A stretch of 64,000 bases of DNA, taken from contig NZ_JAKCFB010000041.1 of the NCBI RefSeq assembly GCF_024198235.1, positions 1 through 64,000 on the forward strand, in the 5' to 3' direction. The stretch comes from Myxococcus dinghuensis (lineage in GTDB: Bacteria > Myxococcota > Myxococcia > Myxococcales > Myxococcaceae). Shown in pieces: positions 25,648 through 34,697 of this stretch (its first letter is position 1; each line of letters begins with the position of its first letter). The translations under genes were made by a program, and so were the position numbers. Below the pieces are notes generated by a model. That model saw nothing but the letters and a program-made list of their open reading frames with translations. It was not told the DNA's origin and searched no databases.

Positions 25648-26529
25648 ATGACGTCCCCCGCGCCCAGCTCCCGCCGGACGGTGCTCCAACTGCTCGTCGT
25701 GTGCCTCTGCGTCGTCGGCGGAGTGTCCGTCGTCGCCCTGGGCACGGTGGACCGCTGGGTCGAGCCGGGCCCCACGACGGCCGCCGTCGCCCCCCTCGCG
25801 GAGGGCGAGGACGCGGAGGAGCTGGGCGCGGTGCTGCTGCCGCCCGACACGCCCCTGGAGCAGGCGCAGACGTACGACTGGACCACGGAGAGCCTCCGCC
25901 CGCCCCGGCACCGCGTGACGTATGGCCTGGGCACCACGCTGGATGCGTGGCTCGAGGACCAGCACCGCGCCTTCGCGCGCCGGCTGCGCTACCGCTCCCT
26001 GGGCGACGAGCGCTTCACGTATCAGGCGCCGCGCGGCTGCTCCGCGGACATGCGGTGCATCTACGAGGAGCTCATCCGCAGCAACGCCGGGCCGGTGAAG
26101 GCCCTGGGCGAGCGCTTCGAGGCCTCCATCCGCGAGCGCGACCTCGACGCCGCCCAGGCCGCGCAGCTCATCCTCGGCTTCGTGCAGCGCATCCACTACG
26201 AGCTGCCCCGGGACGAGCCCTTCGGCATCGTCCCGCCCGCGCTGGTGCCCGCGCGCAACCGAGGCGACTGCGACTCCAAGGCGGTGCTCGCGGTGATGCT
26301 GCTCCAGCAGGTGGGCATCGACGCGGTGGTGCTGTACTCGGACCCGCTCGCCCACGCGGCGGTGGGCGTGGACCTCCCGGGAGGGCGCACGCGCCTTCGA
26401 TACGGCGGGCGCAGCTACCAGTACGCGGAGGTCACCACCGACGGCTGGCCGCTGGGCATGATTCCGCCCCGCTACGACAAGCCCCACCTGTGGGTCGTCC
26501 TGCCGGTGGGGCCGGGCGTCAACGGCTGA
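25648..26529 (+). CDS. Membrane-anchored transglutaminase-like protein
   Basis: A 293-residue protein with an uncleaved N-terminal membrane anchor (LLVVCLCVVGGVSVVALGTV, residues about 14-33) and a periplasmic domain. Near residue 210 the motif RNRGDCDSKAVLAVMLL carries the Cys of a transglutaminase/cysteine protease-like core; the His is in PLAHAAVGVD. The aromatic-rich strand RSYQYAEVTTD could supply the acidic third residue. It is coupled to the DUF350 gene by a 4-bp spacing. The substrate is unknown; proteolysis or amide hydrolysis is more likely than cross-linking in such proteins. It converges with the ADOP permease gene after a 12-bp gap. Confidence 0.8.
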   Translation: MTSPAPSSRRTVLQLLVVCLCVVGGVSVVALGTVDRWVEPGPTTAAVAPLAEGEDAEELGAVLLPPDTPLEQAQTYDWTTESLRPPRHRVTYGLGTTLDAWLEDQHRAFARRLRYRSLGDERFTYQAPRGCSADMRCIYEELIRSNAGPVKALGERFEASIRERDLDAAQAAQLILGFVQRIHYELPRDEPFGIVPPALVPARNRGDCDSKAVLAVMLLQQVGIDAVVLYSDPLAHAAVGVDLPGGRTRLRYGGRSYQYAEVTTDGWPLGMIPPRYDKPHLWVVLPVGPGVNG

Positions 26530-26541
26530 GCCCCGCACGGC

Positions 26542-28974
26542 CTACTCCGCCCGCAGCGCGATGATGGGGTCCACGCGCGTGGCCCGCCGCGCCGGCAGCC
26601 ACGTGGCCACGAACGCCACCGCGCCCAGCAGCGCCGCCACGCCCACGAACGTCCACGGGTCGCGGGCCGTCACGCCGTACAGCAGCGGCCCCAGCACGCG
26701 GGACAGTCCCCAACTCAACGCGAGCGACAGCCCCAGGCCCACGACCATCCCCAGCGCGGTCAGCCGCAGGCCCTGCCCCAGCACCAGCCGGAGCACGTCC
26801 ACCCGCGCGGCGCCGAGCGCCATGCGGATGCCCATCTCCCGCGTGCGCTGCACCACCATGAACGCGATGACGCCGGAGATGCCCAGCGCCGCGAGCAGCA
26901 GCGACACGCCGGCGAACAGCCCCATCAACAACGCCGACAGCCGCCGGGAGCCCGTGGCGTCGTCCATCAGCCGCGCCAGCGTCGTCACGTCGAAGAGGGG
27001 CACGTCCTCGTCCACGTCGCGCAGCACCGCCTCGACCCCCGCGCGCACCGCCTCCGGCGCCCCCGACACCGGCCGGACCACCAGCCCCAGGTTGGACGAG
27101 GGCCGCTGCGCCAGCGCCCAGTACGCGGTGGGCCGCGCGGGCAGACCCGGGTTGGCTTCACGCAGGTCCTCGACGATACCCATCACCGTCGCCCACTGGG
27201 CGCCCTGCGCGTGCAGCTTCAGCCGCTGCCCCAACGCGTCCCCCTTCGGCCAGTAGAGGTCCGCGAACGTCCGGTTGACGACCAGCACCCACGGCGCGCG
27301 GGCGTCATCCGAGTCCTGGAGCATGCGGCCCTCGCGCAGCCTCACCCGCAGCGTCCGCAGGTAGCTGGCGGACACCGCGCGGTACTGCACCGCGGGCAGC
27401 CGCTCGGCGGAGTCCAGCTTGCGCCCCTCGATGTCGAAGGTGTTGTCCCGCTGCCCGGACAGCGGCAGGAGGTTGGCGAGCCCCGCGGACTCCACCCCGG
27501 GCAGGGCGTGCAGCCGCGTCAGCAGGTCCTCCTGGAAGGCCGCCTGACGCGGGGCCCCCGCGTAGCTGGCCTCGGGCAGGGAGAGCTGGCCGACGAGCAC
27601 GCCGTCGGACCGGAAGCCCGGGTCCACCTCGCGCAGCGCGAGGAAGCTCCTGCCGAACAGGCCCGCGCCCACCAGCAGCACCAGCGCGAGCGCCACCTGC
27701 GCCACCACCAGGCCGCCCCGCAGCCGCCCCGTCGCGCCATCCGCCGTCCCACGCGCGCCCTGGCGCATCGCCAGGTCCAGGTCCACGCGGCTCGCCCGGA
27801 GCGCGGGCACGAGCCCGAACACCCCGCCCGTCACCAGTGACACGCCCGCGGTGAACAGGAGCGACGCTCCATCCAGCCGCACCTCTCCGGCCCGCGGCAG
27901 CGCGTCCCCCACCAGCGCCAGCAGCGCGTCCATGCCCCACACCGCGAGCAGCACGCCGAGCACGCCCCCGGCCACGGCCAGCAGCAGGCTCTCCGTCAGG
28001 AACTGCGCCACCAGCCGGCCCCGGCCCGCGCCCAGCGCCGCGCGGATGGCCACCTCGCGGCCACGCGCCACGCCGCGCGCCAGGAGCAGGTTGGCCACGC
28101 TCGAGCACGCCACCAGCAGCACGAAGCCCACCGCCCCCAGGAGCAGCCACAGCGTGCCGCGCACGCCGCCCACCGTCCGCTCCTCCAGCGACTTGAGGGA
28201 GATGGACCAGCCCGCGTCCTTGTAGTGCGCCGGATGCGCCTCGCCGAGCACGCGTGACGCGCGCGCCAGGTCCTCGCCCGCGCCCTCCACCGACAGGCCG
28301 GGCTTCAACCGCCCCAGCACGGACAGGTAGCGCGCCCCCCGGTAGGTCTCCGTGAAGTGCTCGGCAGGAGGCGCCAGCGGCATGAAGACGTCCGTGTCGA
28401 CCGGGTAGATGCCCTCTTCCGGGAGCACGCCCACCACCGTGTAGGAGTCTCCATCCAGCCGCAGCGTCCGGCCCAGCACCTCCGGGTCCCCGCCGAAGTG
28501 CGCGCGCCAGGCCTTGCGCGTGAGCACCACCACCTGCGCGTGGCCCACCCGCTCCTCCTCCGCCGTGAAGGCGCGGCCCAACGTGGGGGCCACGCCGAGC
28601 ACCTGGAAGAAGGAGGCCGTGGCCTGCGTCACCACCAGACGCCGGGGCTGCGCCCCACCGGTGAGCGTCGCGTTGCCCTGGACGAAGGCGCCCAGCTCCG
28701 AGAAGGCACGCAGCTGCTCGCGGAAGCCCTGGTACTCCGGCACCGACGAGGAGACCTCCGCCAGGTCCCACGCCCGCAGGTTGGTGTAAACGCGCATGAG
28801 CCGCTCGGGCTCGCGGAAGGGCAGCGGCCGCAGCAGCACGCCGTTCACCACGCTGAAGACCGCGCTCGTGGCGCCGATGCCCAACGCCAACGCGAGCACC
28901 GCCATGAGGGTGAAGCCGGGGCTGTTGCGCAGGGTGCGCAGCGCGTACTTCACGTCCTGCGGGAAGGTCTCCAT
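26542..28974 (-). CDS. ADOP-type ABC transporter permease (MacB/FtsX-like)
   Basis: The 810-residue protein begins [20 protein letters not shown], the typical start of the 'acidobacterial duplicated orphan permease' family. It contains two copies of MacB periplasmic domain plus FtsX domain: first helix about 20-42, periplasmic region to about 265, then three helices; the same layout is repeated with the last helices at about 690-800. [16 protein letters not shown] closes the protein as in MacB. The duplication means one chain could form the full permease, working with an unlinked ATPase. Substrates of ADOPs are unknown. No ATPase gene adjoins it. The upstream space holds a kinase/Thg1 chimera. 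Confidence 0.92.
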   Translation of the reverse strand: METFPQDVKYALRTLRNSPGFTLMAVLALALGIGATSAVFSVVNGVLLRPLPFREPERLMRVYTNLRAWDLAEVSSSVPEYQGFREQLRAFSELGAFVQGNATLTGGAQPRRLVVTQATASFFQVLGVAPTLGRAFTAEEERVGHAQVVVLTRKAWRAHFGGDPEVLGRTLRLDGDSYTVVGVLPEEGIYPVDTDVFMPLAPPAEHFTETYRGARYLSVLGRLKPGLSVEGAGEDLARASRVLGEAHPAHYKDAGWSISLKSLEERTVGGVRGTLWLLLGAVGFVLLVACSSVANLLLARGVARGREVAIRAALGAGRGRLVAQFLTESLLLAVAGGVLGVLLAVWGMDALLALVGDALPRAGEVRLDGASLLFTAGVSLVTGGVFGLVPALRASRVDLDLAMRQGARGTADGATGRLRGGLVVAQVALALVLLVGAGLFGRSFLALREVDPGFRSDGVLVGQLSLPEASYAGAPRQAAFQEDLLTRLHALPGVESAGLANLLPLSGQRDNTFDIEGRKLDSAERLPAVQYRAVSASYLRTLRVRLREGRMLQDSDDARAPWVLVVNRTFADLYWPKGDALGQRLKLHAQGAQWATVMGIVEDLREANPGLPARPTAYWALAQRPSSNLGLVVRPVSGAPEAVRAGVEAVLRDVDEDVPLFDVTTLARLMDDATGSRRLSALLMGLFAGVSLLLAALGISGVIAFMVVQRTREMGIRMALGAARVDVLRLVLGQGLRLTALGMVVGLGLSLALSWGLSRVLGPLLYGVTARDPWTFVGVAALLGAVAFVATWLPARRATRVDPIIALRAE

Positions 28975-29050
28975 GGCGGCGGAGGCAAAGCGAGCCCCGT
29001 GCCAGCACCGCCATCCTCCAACTCCCCGGAATCACGAAGTCCCGGGCGGA

Positions 29051-29097
29051 GAGGCTGTTCGATTGCGCGCAGCGCGGTCCCACGACCGAACAGCCTC
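29051..29097. other. Perfect 11-bp inverted repeat
   Basis: GAGGCTGTTCG (29051-29061) and CGAACAGCCTC (29087-29097) are exact complements separated by 25 bases. It lies 76 bp upstream of the ADOP permease ATG and at the 3' end of the chimeric pseudogene. It could be a terminator for the former thg1 gene or an operator; no T-tract is present. Confidence 0.5.
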
Positions 29098-29119
29098 CCG
29101 AGAGCGAGGCGACTCGAGG

Positions 29120-29709
29120 CGCCTCGGGGAGCGGACTGGCGAGCACCTCGCGCAGGTACCGCGCGAAGCCCTCCTTCATGGGCAGGTCCGCGTCCACGCC
29201 CAGCCGGCGGCGCGTGGTCCGCGTGCGCGAGCCGTCGCGCGGGTCCACGCCCTCCTTCGTGGAGCGCTCCCAGCGGATGAGCGAGCCGCGGCGCTGCCAC
29301 GCCGGCAGCTCGTCGAAGTGGATGCCGCGCTGGAAGAGCAGCTCGTGCTCGAAGGCCACCGGCCGCCCGTCCAGTTCGCGCGTGGCCTGCGCCGCGGAGA
29401 GCCCCTCCTTGCGCAGCGTCCAGTAGCACCAGCCCTGCAACGCGCACCGGGTGCCGTCCGACTGGCGCCATGCGAAGGAGTCCAGCACCGCGCGCGCGTC
29501 CGCGCCCAACCACACGCGCCCGTCGAACATCGCCGGCACGCCCGCCCCGCCGACAGCGCCTCCTCCACGACCCGCCGCTGACGCGCTTCCTCGTCTCGCG
29601 CGCTCGGCCACAGGTCCTTGCCCACCAGCACGTGGCTCGACGCGAAGCGCTCGCGGAAGAAGCTGCTCTTGCCCGAGCCCTGCAGCCCGATGAACACGAC
29701 GAGTTCCAT
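29120..29709 (-). pseudogene. Chimera of P-loop kinase start and Thg1-like 3' half, out of frame
   Basis: From ATG 29709 the frame reads MELVVFIGLQGSGKSSFFRE, a Walker A loop, and continues to about 55 residues (VVEEALSAG), like the start of a small P-loop nucleoside/polynucleotide kinase. Near 29545-29560 the kinase similarity ends. In a different frame, MFDGRVWLGADAR and FAWRQSDGTRCALQGW follow, with LLFQRGIHFDELPAWQRRG, then TTRRRLGVDADLPMKE. That is the C-terminal half of a bacterial tRNA-His guanylyltransferase-like (Thg1/TLP) protein. The kinase remainder and the Thg1 N-terminal catalytic half are missing, the two parts are out of register, and the Thg1 frame reaches no stop until deep inside the ADOP gene. 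Deletion between two adjacent genes is the simplest inference. Confidence 0.72.
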
Positions 29710-29774
29710 GGCCAGCGCCTCCGGACGCGCCGCGGACCGCTGACGCTCGCGCCGCGCCGCGGACCGCGTTCGCG

Positions 29775-29804
29775 TTGACACGACCCGCTCGTCGCCGTTA
29801 TCAA
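29775..29804 (+). promoter_or_regulatory. Sigma-70-like promoter of the subtilase gene
   Basis: TTGACA (29775-29780) is followed after 18 bp by TATCAA (29799-29804). Downstream is an AT-rich patch with CTTG-TTTT-CAAG (29820-29831) ending about 80 bp before the subtilase ATG. The patch stands out in this GC-rich window. Confidence 0.45.
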
Positions 29805-29911
29805 GTTTATCTCGTTTTACTTGTTTTCAAGAGATGTCGTAATCCGCCGCCCCTACTGGAGGCAGGCGGCGGAGGCAGCAGCACGAAGCGCAACCCGAGC
29901 AGGAGACACGC

Positions 29912-32224
29912 ATGACCTCGTCATTCTCGTCGTATGCGGGACGCTGGCGTCGACTCTCTGTCATGGCCCTGGGCTGGGGCCTCATCGCACCGCTGCCGGT
30001 GCTCGCGGCGGCGAAGGACACGCCGAGGCCCGGCGCCGCGCGGAGCGCCTCGGCGCGCGTGGTGGAGGCGGCCACGGCGCTCGCGGCGAAGCCCATCTCC
30101 GGGCTGGCCGCGGCTGCGACGGGCCGTTTCGCGCTCGTGACGAGCGCGGGCCTCGTCTTCCACCGCACGGACGCCACGGTGCAGTCGCTGAAGACGCTCC
30201 AGGTGTCGGGCTCGGCGCTCCAACTGCACACCTGGGAAGAGGTGGACGCGGACGGACGGCGCCAGGACTTCTTCGCCTACAGCCGGGGTGGGACGCAGCT
30301 CGCCGGGCGCGTGCAGGCCACCACGTACCAGGTGCGGCTGGAGCACCTCCAGTTCGACCCGCTGCGCGACGCCCAGCCCCTGGTGTCCGGGCTCCTGATG
30401 GCGGACGCGAAGAACACGCTCCAGTTGGTGCAACTGGCGGCCACGCCCGTCCCGGAGATGCGCGAGGCGCTGGAGCGCGAGGGCAAGGTGCTGCGCTTCC
30501 TCACGGACCACACCTTCCTGGTGGAGCTGGACGCGGACGCGCGCAAGCGCGTGGCGGAGCTGCCCTTCGTGCGCTGGGTGGGCCCGTACCACCCGGAGTA
30601 TCGCGTGGAGCCCGTCCTGCGCGCGGCCCTCCTGGGTCGCGCGGCGGCGCTCGCGCCGCAGCGCTACTCCATCATGGTGGGTGAGCGCGGCGCGGCGCGG
30701 CAGGGCGAGGTCGCGGACGCGGTGAAGGCCCTGGGCGGCGCCGTGGAGCTCGTCGAGCCGGGGGGCCTGCGCGTCGAGGCCACGCTCTCCCAGCCCCAGT
30801 TGGAGCAGCTCGTGCGCTCCAACGCCGTGCAGTACATCGACCGCTGGGGTGGCCCCGGCGAGGTGGACATGAACAACGTGCGCCTCGTGGGCGGCGCCGC
30901 CGCGCTCGAGACGCTCGAGGGCTGGACGGGTCAGGGCGTGCGCGGTGAAATCTTCGACACCGAGCTGCGCACCACCCACCAGGAGTGGGCCACCCCGCCC
31001 ATCATCCACAGCACCTCCAGCGCCGGCTCCGCCCACGGCACCAGTTGCTACAGCATCAACTTCGCGCGGGGCGTCGACGCCAACGCGCGCGGCATGCTGC
31101 CCTCCGGCCAGGGCATCTTCTTCCTCTACAGCCAGTCCACCCAGTTCGGCGGCGCCAAGTCCCGCTACGACATCAACCGCGAGCTGACGGACCCGGCGGG
31201 CCCCTACCGCGCGGTGTTCCAGACGTCGAGCGTGGGAAGCACGCTGACCACCGCGTACACCACCATCTCCGCGGAGGTGGACGACTACCTGTTGCGCGCG
31301 CCCATCCTCAGCACCCAGTCGCAGAGCAACGCCGGCTCCACCAGCTCGCGTCCCCAGGCGTGGGCCAAGAACATCGTGTCCGTGGGCGGCATGTACCACT
31401 ACGACAACGCCGACCGCCCGGATGACCGCTGGAACGGCGGCGCCAGCACCGGCCCGGCCGCCGACGGCCGCATCAAGCCGGACCTGTCGTACTTCTACGA
31501 CGGCATCCGCGCGGCCAACAACACCAGCAACACCTCGTACTACAACTTCAGCGGCACCAGCGCGGCCACGCCCCAGACGTCGGGCCACTTCGGCCTGCTG
31601 TTCCAGATGTGGCACGAGGGCGTGTGGGCGGGCTTCGGCGGCAAGGCGGACGTCTTCGAGAGCCGCCCGCAGATGGCCACCGCCAAGGCGCTGATGATCA
31701 ACATGGCGTACCGCTACAACTGGCTCGCGGGCGGCTCCAACGGCGACCTGACGCGCGTGCGCCAGGGCTGGGGCACCGCGGACCTGAAGCGGCTGTACGA
31801 CCGCGCCGCGGTGACGAGCATCATCGACCAGACGGACACGCTGCTGCCGCTGGGCATCAACGAATACAAGGTCGTGGTGGCCGCCGGCGAGAAGGAGCTC
31901 AACGTCACCCTCGTCTTCACGGACCCCGCCGGCACGGTGGGCGCCGCCCAGGCGCGCATCAACGACCTGACCCTGCGTGTCACGTCGCCCGCGGGCATCG
32001 TCTTCTACGGCAACAACGGCCTGTCCGCGGGCAACACCTCCACGGCCGGGGGAACCCCCAACAAGGTGGACACGGTGGAGAACGTCTTCCTCGCCGAGCC
32101 CCAGGCCGGCGTCTGGAAGGTGGAGGTGCTGGGCGATGAAATCGTCCAGGACGCCAAGCTCGACACCCGCGTCATCGACGCCAACTACGGCCTGGTGGTG
32201 AGCGGCGGCATCATCCAGAAGTAG
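29912..32224 (+). CDS. S8 family serine protease (subtilase), exported
   Basis: The 770-residue precursor has a signal peptide (LSVMALGWGLIAPLPVLAAA, about residues 15-34), then a propeptide-like region to about 330. The subtilisin domain shows Asp349 (GEIFDTE), His375 (SAHGTS), oxyanion Asn473 (SQSNAGS) and nucleophile Ser550 in GTSAATP. The C-terminal 150 residues form a beta-sandwich resembling a P-domain (LNVTLVFTDPAG, VENVFLAEPQAGVWKVEVLG). It is likely a secreted protease for feeding on prey or protein debris. AGGAG at 29901 precedes the ATG. The His lies unusually close (26 residues) to the Asp, as in kexin-unlike bacterial subtilases with short insertions. Confidence 0.9.
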   Translation: MTSSFSSYAGRWRRLSVMALGWGLIAPLPVLAAAKDTPRPGAARSASARVVEAATALAAKPISGLAAAATGRFALVTSAGLVFHRTDATVQSLKTLQVSGSALQLHTWEEVDADGRRQDFFAYSRGGTQLAGRVQATTYQVRLEHLQFDPLRDAQPLVSGLLMADAKNTLQLVQLAATPVPEMREALEREGKVLRFLTDHTFLVELDADARKRVAELPFVRWVGPYHPEYRVEPVLRAALLGRAAALAPQRYSIMVGERGAARQGEVADAVKALGGAVELVEPGGLRVEATLSQPQLEQLVRSNAVQYIDRWGGPGEVDMNNVRLVGGAAALETLEGWTGQGVRGEIFDTELRTTHQEWATPPIIHSTSSAGSAHGTSCYSINFARGVDANARGMLPSGQGIFFLYSQSTQFGGAKSRYDINRELTDPAGPYRAVFQTSSVGSTLTTAYTTISAEVDDYLLRAPILSTQSQSNAGSTSSRPQAWAKNIVSVGGMYHYDNADRPDDRWNGGASTGPAADGRIKPDLSYFYDGIRAANNTSNTSYYNFSGTSAATPQTSGHFGLLFQMWHEGVWAGFGGKADVFESRPQMATAKALMINMAYRYNWLAGGSNGDLTRVRQGWGTADLKRLYDRAAVTSIIDQTDTLLPLGINEYKVVVAAGEKELNVTLVFTDPAGTVGAAQARINDLTLRVTSPAGIVFYGNNGLSAGNTSTAGGTPNKVDTVENVFLAEPQAGVWKVEVLGDEIVQDAKLDTRVIDANYGLVVSGGIIQK

Positions 32225-32232
32225 GCGTCCCG

Positions 32233-32267
32233 GCGGGCCGGTGCCCCACCCGGGCGCACCGGCCCGC
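32233..32267 (+). terminator. Terminator hairpin after the subtilase gene
   Basis: A perfect 12-bp stem GCGGGCCGGTGC (32233-32244) / GCACCGGCCCGC (32256-32267) with an 11-base loop, 8 bp after the stop. It has no T-run but a very stable stem, separating the protease from the helicase gene. Confidence 0.65.
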
Positions 32268-32333
32268 TCCCCACGCGACGGCGGCCCCACGCAGACACTG
32301 GCCGCCGCCGCGCCCAGGTGGCATGACGGGCCC

Positions 32334-34247
32334 ATGGCCCGTGACGTCTCCTTCTTCGACCAGCTCGGCAAGCTCCTCTCCCAGGAGCGCGAGGCCGAGA
32401 AAGCCCGCATGGCCACGCTCGCCGAGGGCCTGTCCCTCCACGAGCGCGAGGAGCAGGGCCTGTCCGTGCTCGACCTCGAGTCCATCGAGGAGGAGGTGGG
32501 CCTGGGTGGCCGCGTCCTGCTCACCCTGGCCCGCGCCGACCGCCGCCCCCTTCCCGCCCGCCTGCACAACGGCGACCTGGTCGCCGTGCTCCCCCGCCGG
32601 GCCGAGGTGAACGAGCCCGCCCGCGCGCTCATCTCCCGCGCCTCCGCCACGCGCCTGCAGCTCGCCTTCGACCGCTCGCCGCCGCCCTACGTCCACGAGG
32701 GCCTCCTGCGCCTGGACGTCGTCCCCAACGACATCACCTACGAGCGCATGCGCGCGGGCCTCCAGCGCGTGAAGGCCCTGGACAAGGGCGTCGAGCGCCA
32801 CAAGCGCGAGGTGCTGCTGGGCAACGAGCCGCCGCGCACCGACACCGCCCGCCCCTTCGAGCCGGGCCGCCCCCTCAACCCCGAGCAGTTGGACGCGGTG
32901 GGGCGCGCGCTCGCCGCCGAGGACTTCTTCCTGGTCCACGGCCCCCCGGGCACCGGCAAGTCCACCGTCCTGGCGGAGGTCGCCGCGCAGGCCGTGGCGC
33001 GCGGACAGCGCCTGCTGTGCACCGCCGCCAGCAACGCCGCGGTGGACCACCTGCTGGACCTGTGCCTGGGCCAGGGCCTGCGCGCGGTGCGCGTGGGCCA
33101 CCCCGCCCGCGTCGCGCCCCGCTTCCAGGAGCACACGCTGGACATCGTGGTGGAGGACCACCCCGACCGCGTCGTCTCCCGCGACCTCTTCGACGAGGCC
33201 TTCTCCCTGCTGGGCTACGCCCGGCGCCAGCGCACCCAGGGCCGCAGCCGCGCGCGCTTCGCCAACGCCCGCGCGTCCACCACGGAGGCCAAGGCCCTGC
33301 TGGACGAGGCCCGCGCGCTGGAGCGCAAGGCGGTGCGCTCGGTGCTCGCCAACGCGGACGTCGTCTGCGTCACCCTGGCCAGCCTCGACTCCGGCGTCCT
33401 CACCGGGGAGCAGTTCGATCTGGCCCTCCTGGACGAAGCCACCCAGGCCACCGAACCGCTGGCGCTCCTGGGCTTCCTGCGCGCGCCCATCGTCATCCTC
33501 GCCGGTGACCCGCAGCAGCTACCGCCCACCGTGCTGTCCCAGGAGGCCGCGCGCGCGGGGCTCGCGGTGAGCCTCTTCGAGCGCCTGCTCGGCGACCACG
33601 GCGACGGCGTCAAGCGCATGCTGCGCGAGCAGTACCGGATGCACGAGCGCATCATGGCCTTCCCCTCGCGCGAGATGTACGGCGGCCAGCTTCGCGCCCA
33701 CCCGTCCGTGGCCCACCGCACCCTCGCGGACGTCCTCACGCCCGGCGCGGACGTGGACGCCCCGCCCGTCCTCTTCCTCGACACCGCCGGCAAGGGCTTC
33801 GAGGAGGAGGTCGAACCCACCACCCGCAGCCTCTTCAACACCGGCGAGGCGGACCTGGTGGAGGCCCGCGTGCGCGCCCTGCTCGCCGCCGGCCTGCCCC
33901 AGCGGGAGCTGGCCGTCATCACCCCCTACAGCGCCCAGGCCCTGCGCCTGCGCGAGCGGCTGGAGCCCTTCGCCCCCGAGGTCGAGGTGGACACGGTGGA
34001 CGCCTTCCAGGGCCGGGAGAAGGACGCCGTCCTCGTCTCCCTCACCCGCTCCAACACGGCGGGGCAGTTGGGCTTCCTCACCGACCTGCGCCGCATGAAC
34101 GTCGCCCTCACCCGCGCCCGCCGCCACCTCTTCGTCGTGGGGGACTCCGCCACCCTCAGCGGCCACGCCTTCTACGCCCGCTTCATCGAAGGGACTCAAA
34201 CGGACAGCGGCTACCGCTCCGTCTGGGAATGGCCAGACGCCCTCTGA
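32334..34247 (+). CDS. Superfamily 1B (UPF1/IGHMBP2-like) helicase
   Basis: A 637-residue cytosolic ATPase. The N-terminal 190 residues form the OB/stalk part seen in IGHMBP2-like proteins (VLDLESIEEEVGLGGRVLL). Helicase motifs follow in order: Walker A GPPGTGKST (203-211), motif Ia TAASNAAVDHL, Walker B LLDEATQ (Asp367-Glu368), motif III AGDPQQLPPTV, motif IV REQYRMHERI, motif V VDTVDAFQGREKD, and motif VI NVALTRARRHLFVVGD. It likely unwinds RNA or DNA 5' to 3'. ATG 32334 begins the usual MARDVSFFDQL segment. The gene stands alone between hairpins. Its physiological role in bacteria is not established. Confidence 0.93.
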   Translation: MARDVSFFDQLGKLLSQEREAEKARMATLAEGLSLHEREEQGLSVLDLESIEEEVGLGGRVLLTLARADRRPLPARLHNGDLVAVLPRRAEVNEPARALISRASATRLQLAFDRSPPPYVHEGLLRLDVVPNDITYERMRAGLQRVKALDKGVERHKREVLLGNEPPRTDTARPFEPGRPLNPEQLDAVGRALAAEDFFLVHGPPGTGKSTVLAEVAAQAVARGQRLLCTAASNAAVDHLLDLCLGQGLRAVRVGHPARVAPRFQEHTLDIVVEDHPDRVVSRDLFDEAFSLLGYARRQRTQGRSRARFANARASTTEAKALLDEARALERKAVRSVLANADVVCVTLASLDSGVLTGEQFDLALLDEATQATEPLALLGFLRAPIVILAGDPQQLPPTVLSQEAARAGLAVSLFERLLGDHGDGVKRMLREQYRMHERIMAFPSREMYGGQLRAHPSVAHRTLADVLTPGADVDAPPVLFLDTAGKGFEEEVEPTTRSLFNTGEADLVEARVRALLAAGLPQRELAVITPYSAQALRLRERLEPFAPEVEVDTVDAFQGREKDAVLVSLTRSNTAGQLGFLTDLRRMNVALTRARRHLFVVGDSATLSGHAFYARFIEGTQTDSGYRSVWEWPDAL

Positions 34248-34308
34248 GACTGCGTGTTTTCCCTGTCTCAGCTCAGGTCGAGAGAGACCCAGCCCTGGGG
34301 TACTACGC

Positions 34309-34363
34309 AACATTTGTCAGGGTCGTGATCCAAAATTTGTCGCAAACCCGAGCGAAAATTGTC
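34309..34363 (+). promoter_or_regulatory. Three phased AT-rich ATTTGTC-type repeats
   Basis: Near-identical elements aacATTTGTC (34309-34318), aaaATTTGTC (34332-34341) and aaaATTGTC (34355-34363) recur every 22-23 bp, about two helical turns, in the 224-bp leader before a 59-aa protein gene. The flanking sequence is ordinary GC-rich DNA. They look like sites for an activator or repressor binding one face of the helix. Confidence 0.45.
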
Positions 34364-34471
34364 ACCCCGGCTGTCGCTTGCGGGCCGCGGCTCCGGAATA
34401 TCAAGCATTTGGCTCAAAGCCGGTTGTCGGGCACGAGACGTGCTTCTGCCCCCGGGTGGGGAGGAACCGCC

Positions 34472-34651
34472 ATGTCTCAACGTCCGAACGTGACGAAGGA
34501 AAACGACGTCTGGGTGCTCCGCATCGAGAAGGAGAACGGGAAGGTGCAGGAGTACCGGTGCGCCACCGAGAACCAGGCGCGCCAGTTGGCGCTGGTGATG
34601 TCCAAGCCGGACAGCGGCGGCCCCCCGCGGCCCCCCGCGCAGCCCCGCTAG
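34472..34651 (+). CDS. 59-aa basic-polar protein, hypothetical
   Basis: The small protein MSQRPNVTKENDVWVLRIEK continues with GKVQEYRCATENQARQLALVM and a proline-rich tail. The two-strand/one-helix pattern (WVLRIEKENGKVQEYRCATENQA) resembles tiny beta-beta-alpha phage or stress proteins such as YegP/DUF1508 half-repeats, but I cannot assign a family. GAGGAA at 34461 is a good ribosome-binding site 6 bp before the ATG. The preceding phased repeats suggest dedicated regulation. The alpha/beta hydrolase starts 46 bp downstream with a GTG and may share the transcript. Confidence 0.65.
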   Translation: MSQRPNVTKENDVWVLRIEKENGKVQEYRCATENQARQLALVMSKPDSGGPPRPPAQPR

Positions 34652-34697
34652 GCGGGCCCGCGACAACCGGCTAAGGCACGGGAGGCAGGAGCCACCC

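Noticed and set aside
27305-29119. Continuation of the Thg1-like frame into the ADOP gene
   Set aside because: Beyond about 29120 the sequence shows no Thg1 similarity and overlaps the ADOP permease in another frame; it reflects loss of the stop codon.
29921-32650. A 909-codon open frame on the minus strand
   Set aside because: Antisense to the subtilase with visible catalytic triad; begins in the helicase region and lacks any motif.
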